Below, one piece after another: positions 22,632-31,928 of a stretch of 64,000 bases of DNA; the stretch's first letter is position 1, and the number at the start of each line of letters is the position of its first letter. Made by a program: the position numbers and the translations under genes. The DNA comes from Ruminococcus callidus (lineage in GTDB: Bacteria; Bacillota; Clostridia; Oscillospirales; Ruminococcaceae): the NCBI RefSeq assembly GCF_020709055.1, contig NZ_JAJFCK010000002.1, positions 83,470 to 147,469 of the forward strand, written 5' to 3'. The notes under the pieces were generated by a model, which saw only the letters and a program-made list of their open reading frames with translations, was not told the DNA's origin and made no database searches.

Positions 22632-25028
22632 TTAGCCCAGAACGACCTCAACGGTGTTCTGTTCAGCCAGTGCATCCGCCGGAACATAGTCGCCGTCCAG
22701 CTTCTTGCCGTTGAGGGTCAGAGAAGCCACACCGCTTTGTACGTGTGCCGGATTCTGTACGGTGATGCTGAGCTTCTTGCCGCGGAAGGTCTTTTCCATG
22801 GTGAAGCCGTCCCATGCTGCCGGAATGGACGGGCAGATATGCAGACCATCTGCATCCGGACGCATACCGCAGATACCCTCGACGCAGCCAACCATCACGG
22901 TGGATGCGGTACCGGTCAGCCAGTGTACGTGAGAGCGTCCTGCATACGGGGAAGCCGTGGACTCGGTGAACTGACCGTGTACATACGGCTCCAGAACACG
23001 CTGCTCTGCCTTGTCATTCATGGATGCCGGCGAGCTCTCCTCGAAATAGCGGAATGCATCGTCGCCGTGACCCAGCAGGCTCTCTGCCAAAATCAGCCAG
23101 CCCTGCGACTGGGAGAAGATACCGCCATTTTCCTTGGTGTCCGGATTGAAGATGTGCATCAGGGCGCCGTCAAAATAGTGGTCGATGTACGGCGGATCCA
23201 GCAGCTTTGCGCCATACGGGGTGTCCAGAATGTCTGCCACGGACTGCATTGCCTTGTCGCTCTGCTCCTTGGAGGCAAAACCGGAGATGACACTCCAGCT
23301 CTGGGGGTTCAGCCACATAGAAGCCTCCGGATCCTTCTTGGCGCCAACCACAACGCCGTCCTCCCGAATGCCGCGGATGAAGCGGTCTTTGTCCCAGCAG
23401 TCTGCCAGCGCTTCGCCCAGCGCCTTCTGCGCCTTGGTCAGGTAGGAGATGTATTCGGTATCCTCACGCTCTGCTGCCAGTTCCTGCATCATGGACATTG
23501 CATAGTACAGCTGGAATGCCACGAATGTGGACTCGCCCTTCTTGCCCAGACGCAGACAGTCGTTCCAGTCTGCGTGCAGACCAGCCGGCATATTGTGGTC
23601 GCCCAGACGCTCCATGGAGAAGCGGATGGCACGCTTCAGGTGATCGTAAACGGTGTCTTCACCGCCATTGGCATAGACGATGACCTCGTCATAGAATGCC
23701 TTGTTGCCGGATTCGCCCACATACTTGCGGATGGTGGGGAACAGCCACAGGGCATCGTCTGCACGGTAGGACGGGTGTCCGGTCTCCTTGACGTACTCCG
23801 GATCGTCCGGTGTGTTCTCGTGGCCGGCATTGTGGTCGAACTTGACCAGCGGCAGACCGCCGCCGTTGTCCACCTGTGCGGACAGCATAAAGCGGATCTT
23901 GTCGGCAGCAAGCTCCGGATCCAGATGGATGATACCCTGAATGTCCTGAACAGTGTCACGATAGCCGTAGCCGTTGCGCAGACCGCAGTATACGAAAGAG
24001 GCTGCACGGGACCAGATAAAGGTGATGAAGCACTGGTATGCGTTCCAGACGTTGATCATGTTGTTAAACGCATCGGACGGTGTCTGTACCTGGAAGTTGT
24101 CCAGCTTGCTGTGCCAGAACTGCTTCAGTTCCTCCACTTCCTGATCTACCTTGCCGGCAGCCTCATAGGAAGCCAGAATCTCGTTTGCCTGCGCGTTGTC
24201 CTTCTGCCCCAGAATGTAGATCAGTTCCCTGGACTCGCCCGGCTGGAGCACGATGTCGCTCTGGAGCGCACCGCATGCGTTGGAGTTATAGTTCATCTCG
24301 CCGTTGCACTTGCCCTGCTCTACTGCAATGGGGTTGGAGTAGGTGCGGTACGGACCGATGAAGCTGTCCAGATTGCCGTTATAGCCGGTGATGGGTGCGC
24401 CCACCATGCCGAAGAACCGCTCTCTGTGATTGGAACCGGTGGCATCCTTGCCGCTGTTCTCGTTGATGTGCTGGAGGATCTTGTTGCCCTCGAAGCTGGT
24501 GCGGGTGATGAACAGAGTGTACTGGAGGTTGACCTGATCCTGCTCATAGTTGTTGTCGTTGGTGAATTCTACGAAGCCGAAGGCGGACAGGTTTCTGGGC
24601 TTATCGCTGTTGTTGGTGATGACCGCACGCCAAACCTCATAGGTTGCGCCGTTGGGCACGTAATAGGTCACCTCAGAGCGGATGTCTGCATAGTCGGCAG
24701 AGATCACAGTGTATGCGGTGCCGTGACGGCAGACGCTCTTGTAGGTATCCAGCGGCTTGCCAACCGGCTGCCAGGAAGCCGACCAGTAATCTGCGGTGTC
24801 GTTGTCCCGCAGGTAGATGTAACGGCCAGGCAGTGCCATCATCGAGTTGAAGCGATAGCGGCTGATTCTGCCGTTTGCGCCGGACTTGACGAAGCTATAG
24901 CCGGCAGCATTGTTAGAAATGATTGCGCCGTATTCCGGCGAACCAAGGTAGTTGACCCACGGTGCCGGAGTATCCGGATGGTCGATCACATACTCCTTGT
25001 TCTTGAGGTCAAAGTAACCATACTGCAT
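22632..25028 (-). CDS. Cellobiose/cellodextrin phosphorylase, GH94
   Basis: A 798-residue GH94 phosphorylase. It splits beta-1,4-glucosides with phosphate to glucose 1-phosphate and a shortened sugar in the cytoplasm, saving ATP for a cellulose degrader. The N-terminal beta-sandwich (MQYGYFDLKNKEYVIDHPDT, TPAPWVNYLG) leads to the (alpha/alpha)6 barrel with AGLHADWNDCLRLG, whose Asp in DWND is the catalytic acid. The C-terminal jelly roll is complete. Length about 800 favours cellobiose phosphorylase over the longer cellodextrin enzymes (around 950), but exact chain-length specificity cannot be read. Strong RBS (AGGAGG). A leader of about 160 nt carries a palindromic repeat. Confidence 0.93.
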   Translation of the reverse strand: MQYGYFDLKNKEYVIDHPDTPAPWVNYLGSPEYGAIISNNAAGYSFVKSGANGRISRYRFNSMMALPGRYIYLRDNDTADYWSASWQPVGKPLDTYKSVCRHGTAYTVISADYADIRSEVTYYVPNGATYEVWRAVITNNSDKPRNLSAFGFVEFTNDNNYEQDQVNLQYTLFITRTSFEGNKILQHINENSGKDATGSNHRERFFGMVGAPITGYNGNLDSFIGPYRTYSNPIAVEQGKCNGEMNYNSNACGALQSDIVLQPGESRELIYILGQKDNAQANEILASYEAAGKVDQEVEELKQFWHSKLDNFQVQTPSDAFNNMINVWNAYQCFITFIWSRAASFVYCGLRNGYGYRDTVQDIQGIIHLDPELAADKIRFMLSAQVDNGGGLPLVKFDHNAGHENTPDDPEYVKETGHPSYRADDALWLFPTIRKYVGESGNKAFYDEVIVYANGGEDTVYDHLKRAIRFSMERLGDHNMPAGLHADWNDCLRLGKKGESTFVAFQLYYAMSMMQELAAEREDTEYISYLTKAQKALGEALADCWDKDRFIRGIREDGVVVGAKKDPEASMWLNPQSWSVISGFASKEQSDKAMQSVADILDTPYGAKLLDPPYIDHYFDGALMHIFNPDTKENGGIFSQSQGWLILAESLLGHGDDAFRYFEESSPASMNDKAEQRVLEPYVHGQFTESTASPYAGRSHVHWLTGTASTVMVGCVEGICGMRPDADGLHICPSIPAAWDGFTMEKTFRGKKLSITVQNPAHVQSGVASLTLNGKKLDGDYVPADALAEQNTVEVVLG

Positions 25029-25141
25029 AAGTAGGATCCTCCTTTATCGGTATTTTTCTGAATTTTTACCGCAGCGCTCTGAGAGCCTGCGCCCTGCCGT
25101 CTGCCATTGCAATCTGTGCAAGAGAAGCAGCGCAGGTGTTA

Positions 25142-25188
25142 GAATCTGTCTTCACAAGACACACGGATACGCTTGTAAAGACTGGTTC
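25142..25188 (-). repeat. Palindromic interspersed repeat, copy B (GH94 leader)
   Basis: On the minus strand GAACCAGTCTTTACAAG pairs with CTTGTGAAGACAGATTC. It lies between the GH94 promoter and start codon, so its transcript would form a stem of at least 11 bp in the 5' leader. Related copies: 40547-40594 and 41513-41559. Confidence 0.65.
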
Positions 25189-25195
25189 TTATGTT

Positions 25196-25224
25196 ATCAT
25201 ATCATGGAACAGCATTTTTTGCAA
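25196..25224 (-). promoter_or_regulatory. Promoter of the GH94 phosphorylase gene
   Basis: Minus-strand TTGCAA (25219-25224) and TATGAT (25196-25201), 17-bp spacer, leader about 160 nt. Confidence 0.75.
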
Positions 25225-25283
25225 GGGGGTTTTGGAAAAAATCCGATTTTTTTCGGGAAATTCCGGAAAATTTACATGCAGGG

Positions 25284-25333
25284 AAAAAAACAGCCCCGCC
25301 CGTCTGCACCGCAGCAGACAGCAGAGCTGTTTT
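25284..25333 (-). terminator. Terminator of the sigma/anti-sigma operon (copy 1 of a 49-bp repeat)
   Basis: Nested hairpin: outer AAACAGC/GCTGTTT and inner GTCTGC/GCAGAC; T-run of seven on the minus strand. The 49 bp 25284-25332 are identical to 27401-27449. Confidence 0.88.
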
Positions 25334-25351
25334 CCACTTCAAAAAAGGAGA

Positions 25352-26716
25352 TTATTCCGCCGAATAGATCACCACTTCGTCAGAAACGGCAAAGCCGCCA
25401 AACGTCTCCGTTCCCGCATCGCCGCCCTGAAATGTGAGGTGTACCAATTCCACTTCCGCCACATCCTGCGGTGCAATGGGTTCGCTGTAGCAGAGAACCA
25501 TGGAGAAATTTCCCTGCGAGTCTGTTTCCGTCCCGTACAGAGACATCAACGGAATGTACGAATCCAGACTATCTGCGGCGCAGCTTGGAATTGCGTGGAT
25601 CTGCCGAATGGCATAATCCGAAGCTTCCGCCTGCCCTACCATATCCTCTGTGTACACATCGCTGAGCTTTCTGCCGTCTTTCAACGTGATCACGAACGTG
25701 ACATTGCTTTCCTCCCTCTGCCATTCCCTTGGCATAGAGATATTGGCAGAGAGCGTTTGCAGTGTGACACTGCCGCCGTCAAACACTGCGGTGATGGGGG
25801 CATTTCCAACAAAGTTCAGCGCCATCTCCGTGTGCCATGTTCCATCCAGCACTGCATCAGAAGCGGCGTAGCACTGCGCACGCTTTTCCATTTGCTTCTG
25901 CGCCAACTGGTTCTGGCTACGGTATTCTTTCCATGCAGCAACATCAAATTCTGCTGGAAGTTCTCCTGCTGCCAAGCCATCCAAGGCAGCGGCACCATAC
26001 ACCTCCCGCACGTAATCACTGAGAAAGGAATCCTCATACTGATTTACCTGTGCATCAATCGCCTGGATCTGCTGATCGGTATAGAAATTCTGGAACGTCA
26101 GCTCCAGCTTTTTCCCTTGCAGTCCGGATTTCTGGATGCTGAGATTCAAATAGTAGGCGCCGTTTTTTTCCCGAAGTTCTGCCACCGTTCCGCCGTCGTT
26201 TGCCTCCTCCAGCAGTACCGTTCCGTCTGTGTCCAAGACAGAAAGCTGATACGGAATCTTCAAGCCGTCCGTCAGCGATACGCCGGATGCCGTGACAGAA
26301 AAGCTCAACAGCGCCTGACTATCATCGCCGTACATTCCCAACAGTGCAAACTGCACCTGTGCATTGGTACTATCGATTACCGCATGCGGCACGGTGACCA
26401 GCGATTCCATTTTTTCCGGATGTTCCGACACTTCTTTGGAAAACAGGCTGCGGAAAAACGCTTCAGTTCCACCGATTCCGGCAGCTGTGGAGAGCATCGT
26501 TCCGCCAGTCACCAGAACTGCCGCAGCGGCAGCACCGGCAACCCAGCGTGTCCACGTTCTGCGGCGCTGCGAATGTATCGGCTTTATCGTGATTCCCAGC
26601 TGTTCCTGCACACGCTTTGCAACAGCATCTGCTGCAATCTCCTCTGATGTTATCTCCGGTACGCCGTTTTTTTCCGCATCATAGTGGTCAAACCAATCGT
26701 AATCATTCATTTGCAT
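25352..26716 (-). CDS. Membrane anti-sigma factor-like protein with DUF4179-type region
   Basis: A 454-residue protein encoded 16 bp after the ECF sigma gene. Residues 1-60 are cytoplasmic and acidic (the likely sigma-binding part, NDYDWFDHYDAEKN). A membrane helix lies at about residues 63-82 (WVAGAAAAAVLVTGGTMLST). The extracytoplasmic part shows the DUF4179 pattern (ALLSFSVTASGVSLTDGLKI, LNLSIQKSGLQGKKLELTF). No zinc-binding HxxxCxxC motif is present. By position and topology it should hold the sigma factor at the membrane until a surface signal arrives. Confidence 0.82.
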   Translation of the reverse strand: MQMNDYDWFDHYDAEKNGVPEITSEEIAADAVAKRVQEQLGITIKPIHSQRRRTWTRWVAGAAAAAVLVTGGTMLSTAAGIGGTEAFFRSLFSKEVSEHPEKMESLVTVPHAVIDSTNAQVQFALLGMYGDDSQALLSFSVTASGVSLTDGLKIPYQLSVLDTDGTVLLEEANDGGTVAELREKNGAYYLNLSIQKSGLQGKKLELTFQNFYTDQQIQAIDAQVNQYEDSFLSDYVREVYGAAALDGLAAGELPAEFDVAAWKEYRSQNQLAQKQMEKRAQCYAASDAVLDGTWHTEMALNFVGNAPITAVFDGGSVTLQTLSANISMPREWQREESNVTFVITLKDGRKLSDVYTEDMVGQAEASDYAIRQIHAIPSCAADSLDSYIPLMSLYGTETDSQGNFSMVLCYSEPIAPQDVAEVELVHLTFQGGDAGTETFGGFAVSDEVVIYSAE

Positions 26717-26732
26717 ATTTTGTCACTCCTTT

Positions 26733-27317
26733 TCATATGGCAGCAAACTGTATCTTCTGCACCGCCGGCGAATCCTCATAGGCATAGCCACGGTCAATCA
26801 ATTCCTGCTGCAAACGCTTTCGGGCACGGCTCATCCGCATTTTCACCGCAGATTCTTTCATACCGAGATCCTCTGCGATCTGCTTAACGCCCTCGTAGTA
26901 ATAATAATGGCGCACCAGGATCTCCCGATCTTTTGGTGCAAGGGCATCCAGCACATCCTGCAGCATCTCCGCCAAAATCTTCTGATCAATCTCCTGCTCA
27001 ATGTCCTCGCAGCAGCAAATTGATTCCGCCTGCTCTAAACCAACTGTTTCCTGATATCCGCGCAACCGATTCTTGGCGCAGTTTCGAGCGACAGTCGCAA
27101 GATAGGGGCGCAGTTTCCCCTGCTGAATTTCTTTGCTGTGGTTCCAGACGATGACAAAAACATCTGCCGTTACCTCTTCCACATCGGACTCTGTCAGCAC
27201 CTTCCCCAGAATGTTCCGAACAATGGTTCCCACATATGCGGTGTATTGCTGCATCAGTTCGGACAGTGCATCCGGATCATGCTGCTTCAACTGTTTTATC
27301 AGCCTTCGTTCCTGCAT
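26733..27317 (-). CDS. ECF-type RNA polymerase sigma factor
   Basis: A 194-residue sigma-70 family protein. Region 2 is recognisable as LSELMQQYTAYVGTIVRNIL, then DVEEVTADVFVIVWNHS (the -10-binding motif). Region 4 is LAPKDREILVRHYYYYEGVKQIAEDLGM followed by KMRMSRARKRLQQEL, the -35-binding helix-turn-helix. Region 3 is missing, as in all ECF sigmas. It is co-transcribed with the anti-sigma-like gene. On the minus strand 50 bp upstream lies TGTGACCAAAC, which could be an autoregulated -35, but I do not have a matching partner promoter in the window. Confidence 0.93.
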   Translation of the reverse strand: MQERRLIKQLKQHDPDALSELMQQYTAYVGTIVRNILGKVLTESDVEEVTADVFVIVWNHSKEIQQGKLRPYLATVARNCAKNRLRGYQETVGLEQAESICCCEDIEQEIDQKILAEMLQDVLDALAPKDREILVRHYYYYEGVKQIAEDLGMKESAVKMRMSRARKRLQQELIDRGYAYEDSPAVQKIQFAAI

Positions 27318-27400
27318 GCGATCATCTTCTTTTTCTGTATTTCACGGCCGTTCACTTATAATAACACCGCTGCCGCCCGTTTGGTCACATTTTGAGCAAC

Positions 27401-27449
27401 AAAAAAACAGCCCCGCCCGTCTGCACCGCAGCAGACAGCAGAGCTGTTT
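27401..27449 (-). terminator. Terminator of the LRR operon (copy 2 of a 49-bp repeat)
   Basis: Identical over 49 bp to the terminator at 25284-25332. It follows the stop of the last LRR gene by 26 bp. Confidence 0.88.
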
Positions 27450-27475
27450 AACATCAGAACCGAAACGAGTTTCCG

Positions 27476-29170
27476 TTAGTCCTCTTTGGTGTCATTCTCC
27501 CCATCGGATTTCGCAGGCGGTTCCGGCTGGTCTGCGTGGACGATCTGGTGGAGTCTGCCGTGGGTATAGGTATCGTCATACTCCGGAACGGCCACATCCT
27601 CCTCCGGCCCGTCGTCCTCCAAGATGCCGCGGTAGCCGTCATCCGGCTCCTCCGCTGCCTCGGCAGCGCCGTTCTCTCCACGCTGAGAAAGCGGAATCTT
27701 CTGGAGTTCCTTTGCCTGGCGCAGCGCTTCCTTTTCCTCCCTGGTCATGATCGTCCGGCGAATCACCTGCACGGCAATCAGCAGCACCACGAGAATGGCA
27801 GCGCACAGCACCACGTAAAATACCAGTCTGCCCCAGTCGAAGTTCAGGGATTTGAAGTTGATCTTCACGTCGCACTTCTTGACGTAATCCGCAGCAGCAC
27901 CGGTGTATCCGATGAGCAGAAAGTCATCCATGGCCTCCACCTGCATGTCATCGGAGCTGCTGCCGGAGGAAGAGTCCTCGCTGCTGTCGCTTTCCACGGA
28001 AACACAGCCAAACGCATAGTCCCCGATGGAGGACACCCGCTTGGGCAGTGTCACCTCTTTCAGGCTGTCGCAGCAGAAAAAGGCATAGCTGCCGATTTCC
28101 AGATTCTTTTCTGAGGTGTCCTCATCCTCTGCGCCCACAAAGGTGACCTCCTTTAGGGCGGAGCAGTCCGAGAACGCCGTTTCCCCGATGGTCGTCACGC
28201 TCTCCGGAATGGTAATGGATTGCAGTCCGCTGCAAAAGTCAAACGCCATCTCTCCGATGTACTGCAAGTCATCGTGGAACGTCACTTGCTGCAAGTTTTC
28301 AGCGGCAAAAAATGCTCCGGCGTATACCACCAGCGTTCCCTCCGGCACTTCAAAGGACGTGTCCTCCCGTCCTGCCGGATAGGCATAGAGGATGTCGTGC
28401 GCCTTGTTATACAGCACGTTGTCATCCACAATGTAATTGGGGTTGCCGTCCTCCACGGTCAGGGTCTTCAGACTCCGGCAGCCGAAAAACGGCAGCGCGC
28501 CAATGTCCTCCAGCGTTGCCGGCACATCAAAGGACTCCATGGACATACAGCCATAAAACGTATACGAACCCAGCTGCGTCACATGCGCCGGAATGGAAAC
28601 CTCTTGCAGCGCCGTGCAGTAATAGAACAGCTGGTCGCCGATGGTTTCCAGCGCACTCGGCAGCGTGACCTCTTCCAGCGAGGTGCAGTAGCCAAACGCC
28701 ATGCTTCCGATCTCTGTCACATCGTCCCCAAGCTTCAGATCTTTCAGTGAAGTGCAGTTGAAAAACGTGCCGTCCTCGATCTTGGTGACAGCGTCCGGAA
28801 TCGTCAGCGATTCCAGCGAGGTGCAGCCGTAAAAGGCAGCCGAGCCAATGGACTGCACCGTTTCCGGAATGGTCAGACCCTGCAGGGATTCGCACTCTGC
28901 AAACGCCTCTTCCCCGATAGCAGTGACGTTGTAGCCGTCGATCTCCGGCATAATGCTGACGTGGGTCGCCGAAGTGGCACAGCCGGTGACGGAAACATTT
29001 GTGCCATCTGTAATGGTATAGGTCAGCGTGCCGTCGTCAAAGGTGTTGGACTGCGTTGTGCTCTCCTCGGCAAATACCGCACCGGAGGAAACGGCAAGCA
29101 TTCCGGCAGACAGCACCGCTGCCAGAAATCCGGCAAAGGTGCGTGCCGCCGTGTGTTTGATATGCTTCAT
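27476..29170 (-). CDS. BspA-type leucine-rich-repeat surface protein (third of operon)
   Basis: A 564-residue protein. Signal peptide (HTAARTFAGFLAAVLSAGML) ending near residue 30, then about 16 LRR_5 repeats of about 23 residues (IGEEAFAECESLQGLTIPET as example), residues 70-450. A membrane helix follows at about 490-510 (LVFYVVLCAAILVVLLIAVQ), and an acidic cytoplasmic tail. ATG 29170 is used; the frame runs on upstream inside the previous gene's end but has no signal peptide there. Such proteins bind host or environmental ligands in other bacteria; the ligand is unknown here. Confidence 0.85.
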   Translation of the reverse strand: MKHIKHTAARTFAGFLAAVLSAGMLAVSSGAVFAEESTTQSNTFDDGTLTYTITDGTNVSVTGCATSATHVSIMPEIDGYNVTAIGEEAFAECESLQGLTIPETVQSIGSAAFYGCTSLESLTIPDAVTKIEDGTFFNCTSLKDLKLGDDVTEIGSMAFGYCTSLEEVTLPSALETIGDQLFYYCTALQEVSIPAHVTQLGSYTFYGCMSMESFDVPATLEDIGALPFFGCRSLKTLTVEDGNPNYIVDDNVLYNKAHDILYAYPAGREDTSFEVPEGTLVVYAGAFFAAENLQQVTFHDDLQYIGEMAFDFCSGLQSITIPESVTTIGETAFSDCSALKEVTFVGAEDEDTSEKNLEIGSYAFFCCDSLKEVTLPKRVSSIGDYAFGCVSVESDSSEDSSSGSSSDDMQVEAMDDFLLIGYTGAAADYVKKCDVKINFKSLNFDWGRLVFYVVLCAAILVVLLIAVQVIRRTIMTREEKEALRQAKELQKIPLSQRGENGAAEAAEEPDDGYRGILEDDGPEEDVAVPEYDDTYTHGRLHQIVHADQPEPPAKSDGENDTKED

Positions 29171-29192
29171 AAAATTTCTCGGTCCTTTCCGT

Positions 29193-30674
29193 CTATTTTC
29201 TCTTCCCCGGTTTCGTCGCCGATGCCTGGCGTGTGGTCGTGCGGATACGGTTCCGGCTGCGATGCACCAGAACGATCGCCGTAATCCCGCCTGCTGCAGC
29301 GACAGCGATGCCGCCGGCAAGCAGCCATTTCCACAGGGACGCATGCTTCCAGCTGCGCTCATAGGCACGCACCGCAGCGCTGCCCCCATTGCGGATGTTC
29401 AGCTTGTCGATGCGCTGGTCGTCCTTGCCGTCTGCATTGGTGTAATACCCCAGTGCCTTTTCCCCGATCTCTGTGATGCTCGCCGGAAGCGACAGTTCCA
29501 GCAGCGCACCGCAGTTATAGAAACATTTCTCGCCCAGCTGTGTCACGCCGTCCGGAATGTTGATGTCCGCCAGCGCCACATCGGAATAGAAACAGTAATC
29601 TCCCAGCGTCTGCATCGTGTCGGGCAAGGTCACCTGCTCCAGAGACGTGCAGTAGGCGAACACCGCACCGTTGAGCTGCGTCACGCCGTCCGGCACGGCA
29701 ATATTCTTCAGCGCCGTACAGTAATAGAAGCAGTCCTCCCCGATTGCAGTCACCTGATTCAGGTCGATCTGTTCCAAGGTGGAAGCGCCAATGAAGCTCC
29801 AGTCCCCCAGCGTCCGGCACGCATCCGGCACCGCATAGCCGGTTTCCTCCCGTGCCTGCGGATAGCGGATCAGCGTGGACTGGTCGGCGGAAAACAGCAC
29901 GCCGTCCTCGGCACAGTATGCGGAATTGCCCTCTGCCACAGAGAACGCCGTCAGCGCCTGACAGCCGTCAAAGGCATAGTCGCCGATGGAGGTGCAGGAT
30001 GCCGGCAGTGTGATGTCCGTCAGCTTCTGGCAGTTCTGAAAGGCATACTTCCCGATGGAGGTCAGCCCATCCGGCAGCTCCAGCGATGCCAGCGCCGTGC
30101 AGCTGTAAAACGTCTCGTTTCCAATGCTTTGCAGAGTGTCCGGCAGTTCCAGAATAGACAGGAATGTACATTTATAGAACAGAGCATCCGGCAGCGCCGT
30201 CAATGTCTTTGGCAGGTTGATGATGTTCAGCATGGAGCAGCTCTCGAAAGCACCCTTGCCGATGGAGGTCAGCCCCTCCGGCAGAACCACCTCGCAGAGC
30301 ATGGGACAGGAGGCAAAGGCACTCTCGCCGATAGCAGTCACATGCTCCGGAATCGTCACGGTGGAGACGAAACTGCAATTCATAAACGCTGCATCGCCGA
30401 TCTGCGTCACCGGTGCCCCGTCGATCTCCGCCGGAATCTCTGCGCTGGTGGCAGCGGTGTCGCAGGAAGTGATGGTAATGCCGCCGTCCGTATTTTCCCG
30501 ATAGGTGAACACATCATACTTGGCATCCTGCGAGGTGTCCACAGAAATGCCGCTGTCCTCCGTTGCCGCTGCGGATGTCTCCAGTTCCGCTGCTGCTGCC
30601 GGAAACTGCGGCACAGTGCCGAGTAAAAGCACCGCTACAAGCAGACCGCATCCGATCTGATACCACGTTCTCAT
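29193..30674 (-). CDS. BspA-type leucine-rich-repeat surface protein (second of operon)
   Basis: A 493-residue protein: signal peptide (GCGLLVAVLLLGTVPQFPAAAA), about 15 LRR_5 units such as IGESAFASCPMLCEVVLPEG, one C-terminal membrane helix (WLLAGGIAVAAAGGITAIVL) and a short basic cytoplasmic tail (RSRNRIRTTTRQ). Its start overlaps the stop of the preceding LRR gene by 4 bp (ATGA), a sign of translational coupling. The positive-inside tail fits type I membrane topology with the repeats outside. Confidence 0.87.
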   Translation of the reverse strand: MRTWYQIGCGLLVAVLLLGTVPQFPAAAAELETSAAATEDSGISVDTSQDAKYDVFTYRENTDGGITITSCDTAATSAEIPAEIDGAPVTQIGDAAFMNCSFVSTVTIPEHVTAIGESAFASCPMLCEVVLPEGLTSIGKGAFESCSMLNIINLPKTLTALPDALFYKCTFLSILELPDTLQSIGNETFYSCTALASLELPDGLTSIGKYAFQNCQKLTDITLPASCTSIGDYAFDGCQALTAFSVAEGNSAYCAEDGVLFSADQSTLIRYPQAREETGYAVPDACRTLGDWSFIGASTLEQIDLNQVTAIGEDCFYYCTALKNIAVPDGVTQLNGAVFAYCTSLEQVTLPDTMQTLGDYCFYSDVALADINIPDGVTQLGEKCFYNCGALLELSLPASITEIGEKALGYYTNADGKDDQRIDKLNIRNGGSAAVRAYERSWKHASLWKWLLAGGIAVAAAGGITAIVLVHRSRNRIRTTTRQASATKPGKRK

Positions 30675-31870
30675 CGTTTTTCCTCAGCGGACTTATCAGA
30701 GGATTCCGGCGCATCCTTTTTCTTCTTACCGCCGGCGATCAGCACCACACCGCCAACCAGCAGCACTGCCACGCAAACGCCCAGCAGCACCCACTTGCCG
30801 TACTGCTGCCACGGACTCTTCTCTTCCACTGCGGTCTGAAGCTTGGTATCCTCAGTGGCAGAGGCTGCGCTGTCCTCAGTGAGGACGCTCTGGAAGGTAA
30901 AGCTGTTGACATAGTCGTTCTCGGAATCCTCCACGGTGCAGTACCGCTGCGCTTCCGAACCGACGCTGCCGTAGATCACGAAATCGCTTACAGCAGTCTT
31001 CATGTCATCCTCGTATCCAAAGGCGCAGAAGCCGATGGCGCTGACACTTGCCGGAACGGTCACCTCTTTCATGGCAGTTCCGGCGAACGCTGCCATCTCA
31101 ACGGTTTCCAGACCGTCTGCAAATGTCACACTGCTCAGGTTGGCGCATCCGGCGAATGACGCTGCGTCAATGCTGCGCACCGATGCCGGAAATGTCATCT
31201 CTGTGAGGCGGGTGCAGTAGGCAAACGCATAGTCATAGATCTCTGTCACTGTATCCGGCAGCGTCACCGACTGGATGTCGCTGTAGGCAAACGCCCACTC
31301 ATCAATGAAGAGCAAGCCGGAGGGCAGGCTGACGCTGGTCAGACTCGTCTGAGCAAAAGATGCCGGCCACAGCTCGGTTACGCCGTCAGGCACGGTGTAG
31401 GTGTCCCCCGACTTTGCCGGCGGATAGGCGATGAAGCTGGTGCCGTCTGCGGAGAGCAGCGCACCGCTGTCGTCCACTGCAAAGCTGGTGCTGCCGCTCT
31501 CCACCGAGAACGACTCCAGCGAGGAGCAGCCAAAGAAGCAGGCATCGCCAATGCCGGTCATGCTCTCCGGAATGGTGACGGATTGCAGGGACGTCTGGCT
31601 CTCCAGTGCATCATCCCCCAGCTTTGCCACAACGTGGCCGTCCAGCTTGCCGGGCAGGGTCAGATCGGTGTCCTTTCCGCTATAGCCGACAATGGTCGCC
31701 GTGCCGTCTGTCTCCAAAGTATAGGTATAGTCACCGCTGGTCACGGTTTCCGCCTGTGTGGTGTCCTCTTCCATTCCGCCGATTTCCTCGTCTGCCGAAA
31801 CCGGCAGGGCAAGCAGTGCAGTGCCGGTCAGAACAGCAGCCACCAGAAGTGTGATCTTATGTTTTCTCAT
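30671..31870 (-). CDS. BspA-type leucine-rich-repeat surface protein (first of operon)
   Basis: A 399-residue protein with signal peptide (ITLLVAAVLTGTALLALPVSA), about nine LRR_5 repeats (residues 75-290) and a C-terminal membrane helix (WVLLGVCVAVLLVGGVVLIA) followed by a Lys-rich tail. All three proteins of the operon share the N-terminal sentence pattern of a short beta module (YTYTLETDGTATIVGYSGK) before the first repeat. It lies 58 bp downstream of glmS with no terminator in between, so it may also be read from the glmS promoter. Confidence 0.87.
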   Translation of the reverse strand: MRKHKITLLVAAVLTGTALLALPVSADEEIGGMEEDTTQAETVTSGDYTYTLETDGTATIVGYSGKDTDLTLPGKLDGHVVAKLGDDALESQTSLQSVTIPESMTGIGDACFFGCSSLESFSVESGSTSFAVDDSGALLSADGTSFIAYPPAKSGDTYTVPDGVTELWPASFAQTSLTSVSLPSGLLFIDEWAFAYSDIQSVTLPDTVTEIYDYAFAYCTRLTEMTFPASVRSIDAASFAGCANLSSVTFADGLETVEMAAFAGTAMKEVTVPASVSAIGFCAFGYEDDMKTAVSDFVIYGSVGSEAQRYCTVEDSENDYVNSFTFQSVLTEDSAASATEDTKLQTAVEEKSPWQQYGKWVLLGVCVAVLLVGGVVLIAGGKKKKDAPESSDKSAEEKR

Positions 31871-31928
31871 AATTCTTTCTCATCCTTTAAATTTCTCCGG
31901 AAATGCGCTTTCCCATCCTGCGCTTTCC

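Noticed and set aside
28220..30626. Plus-strand frames opposite the LRR genes (for example 29028-30626)
   Set aside because: Mirror images of the LRR repeat periodicity; no ribosome site or family.
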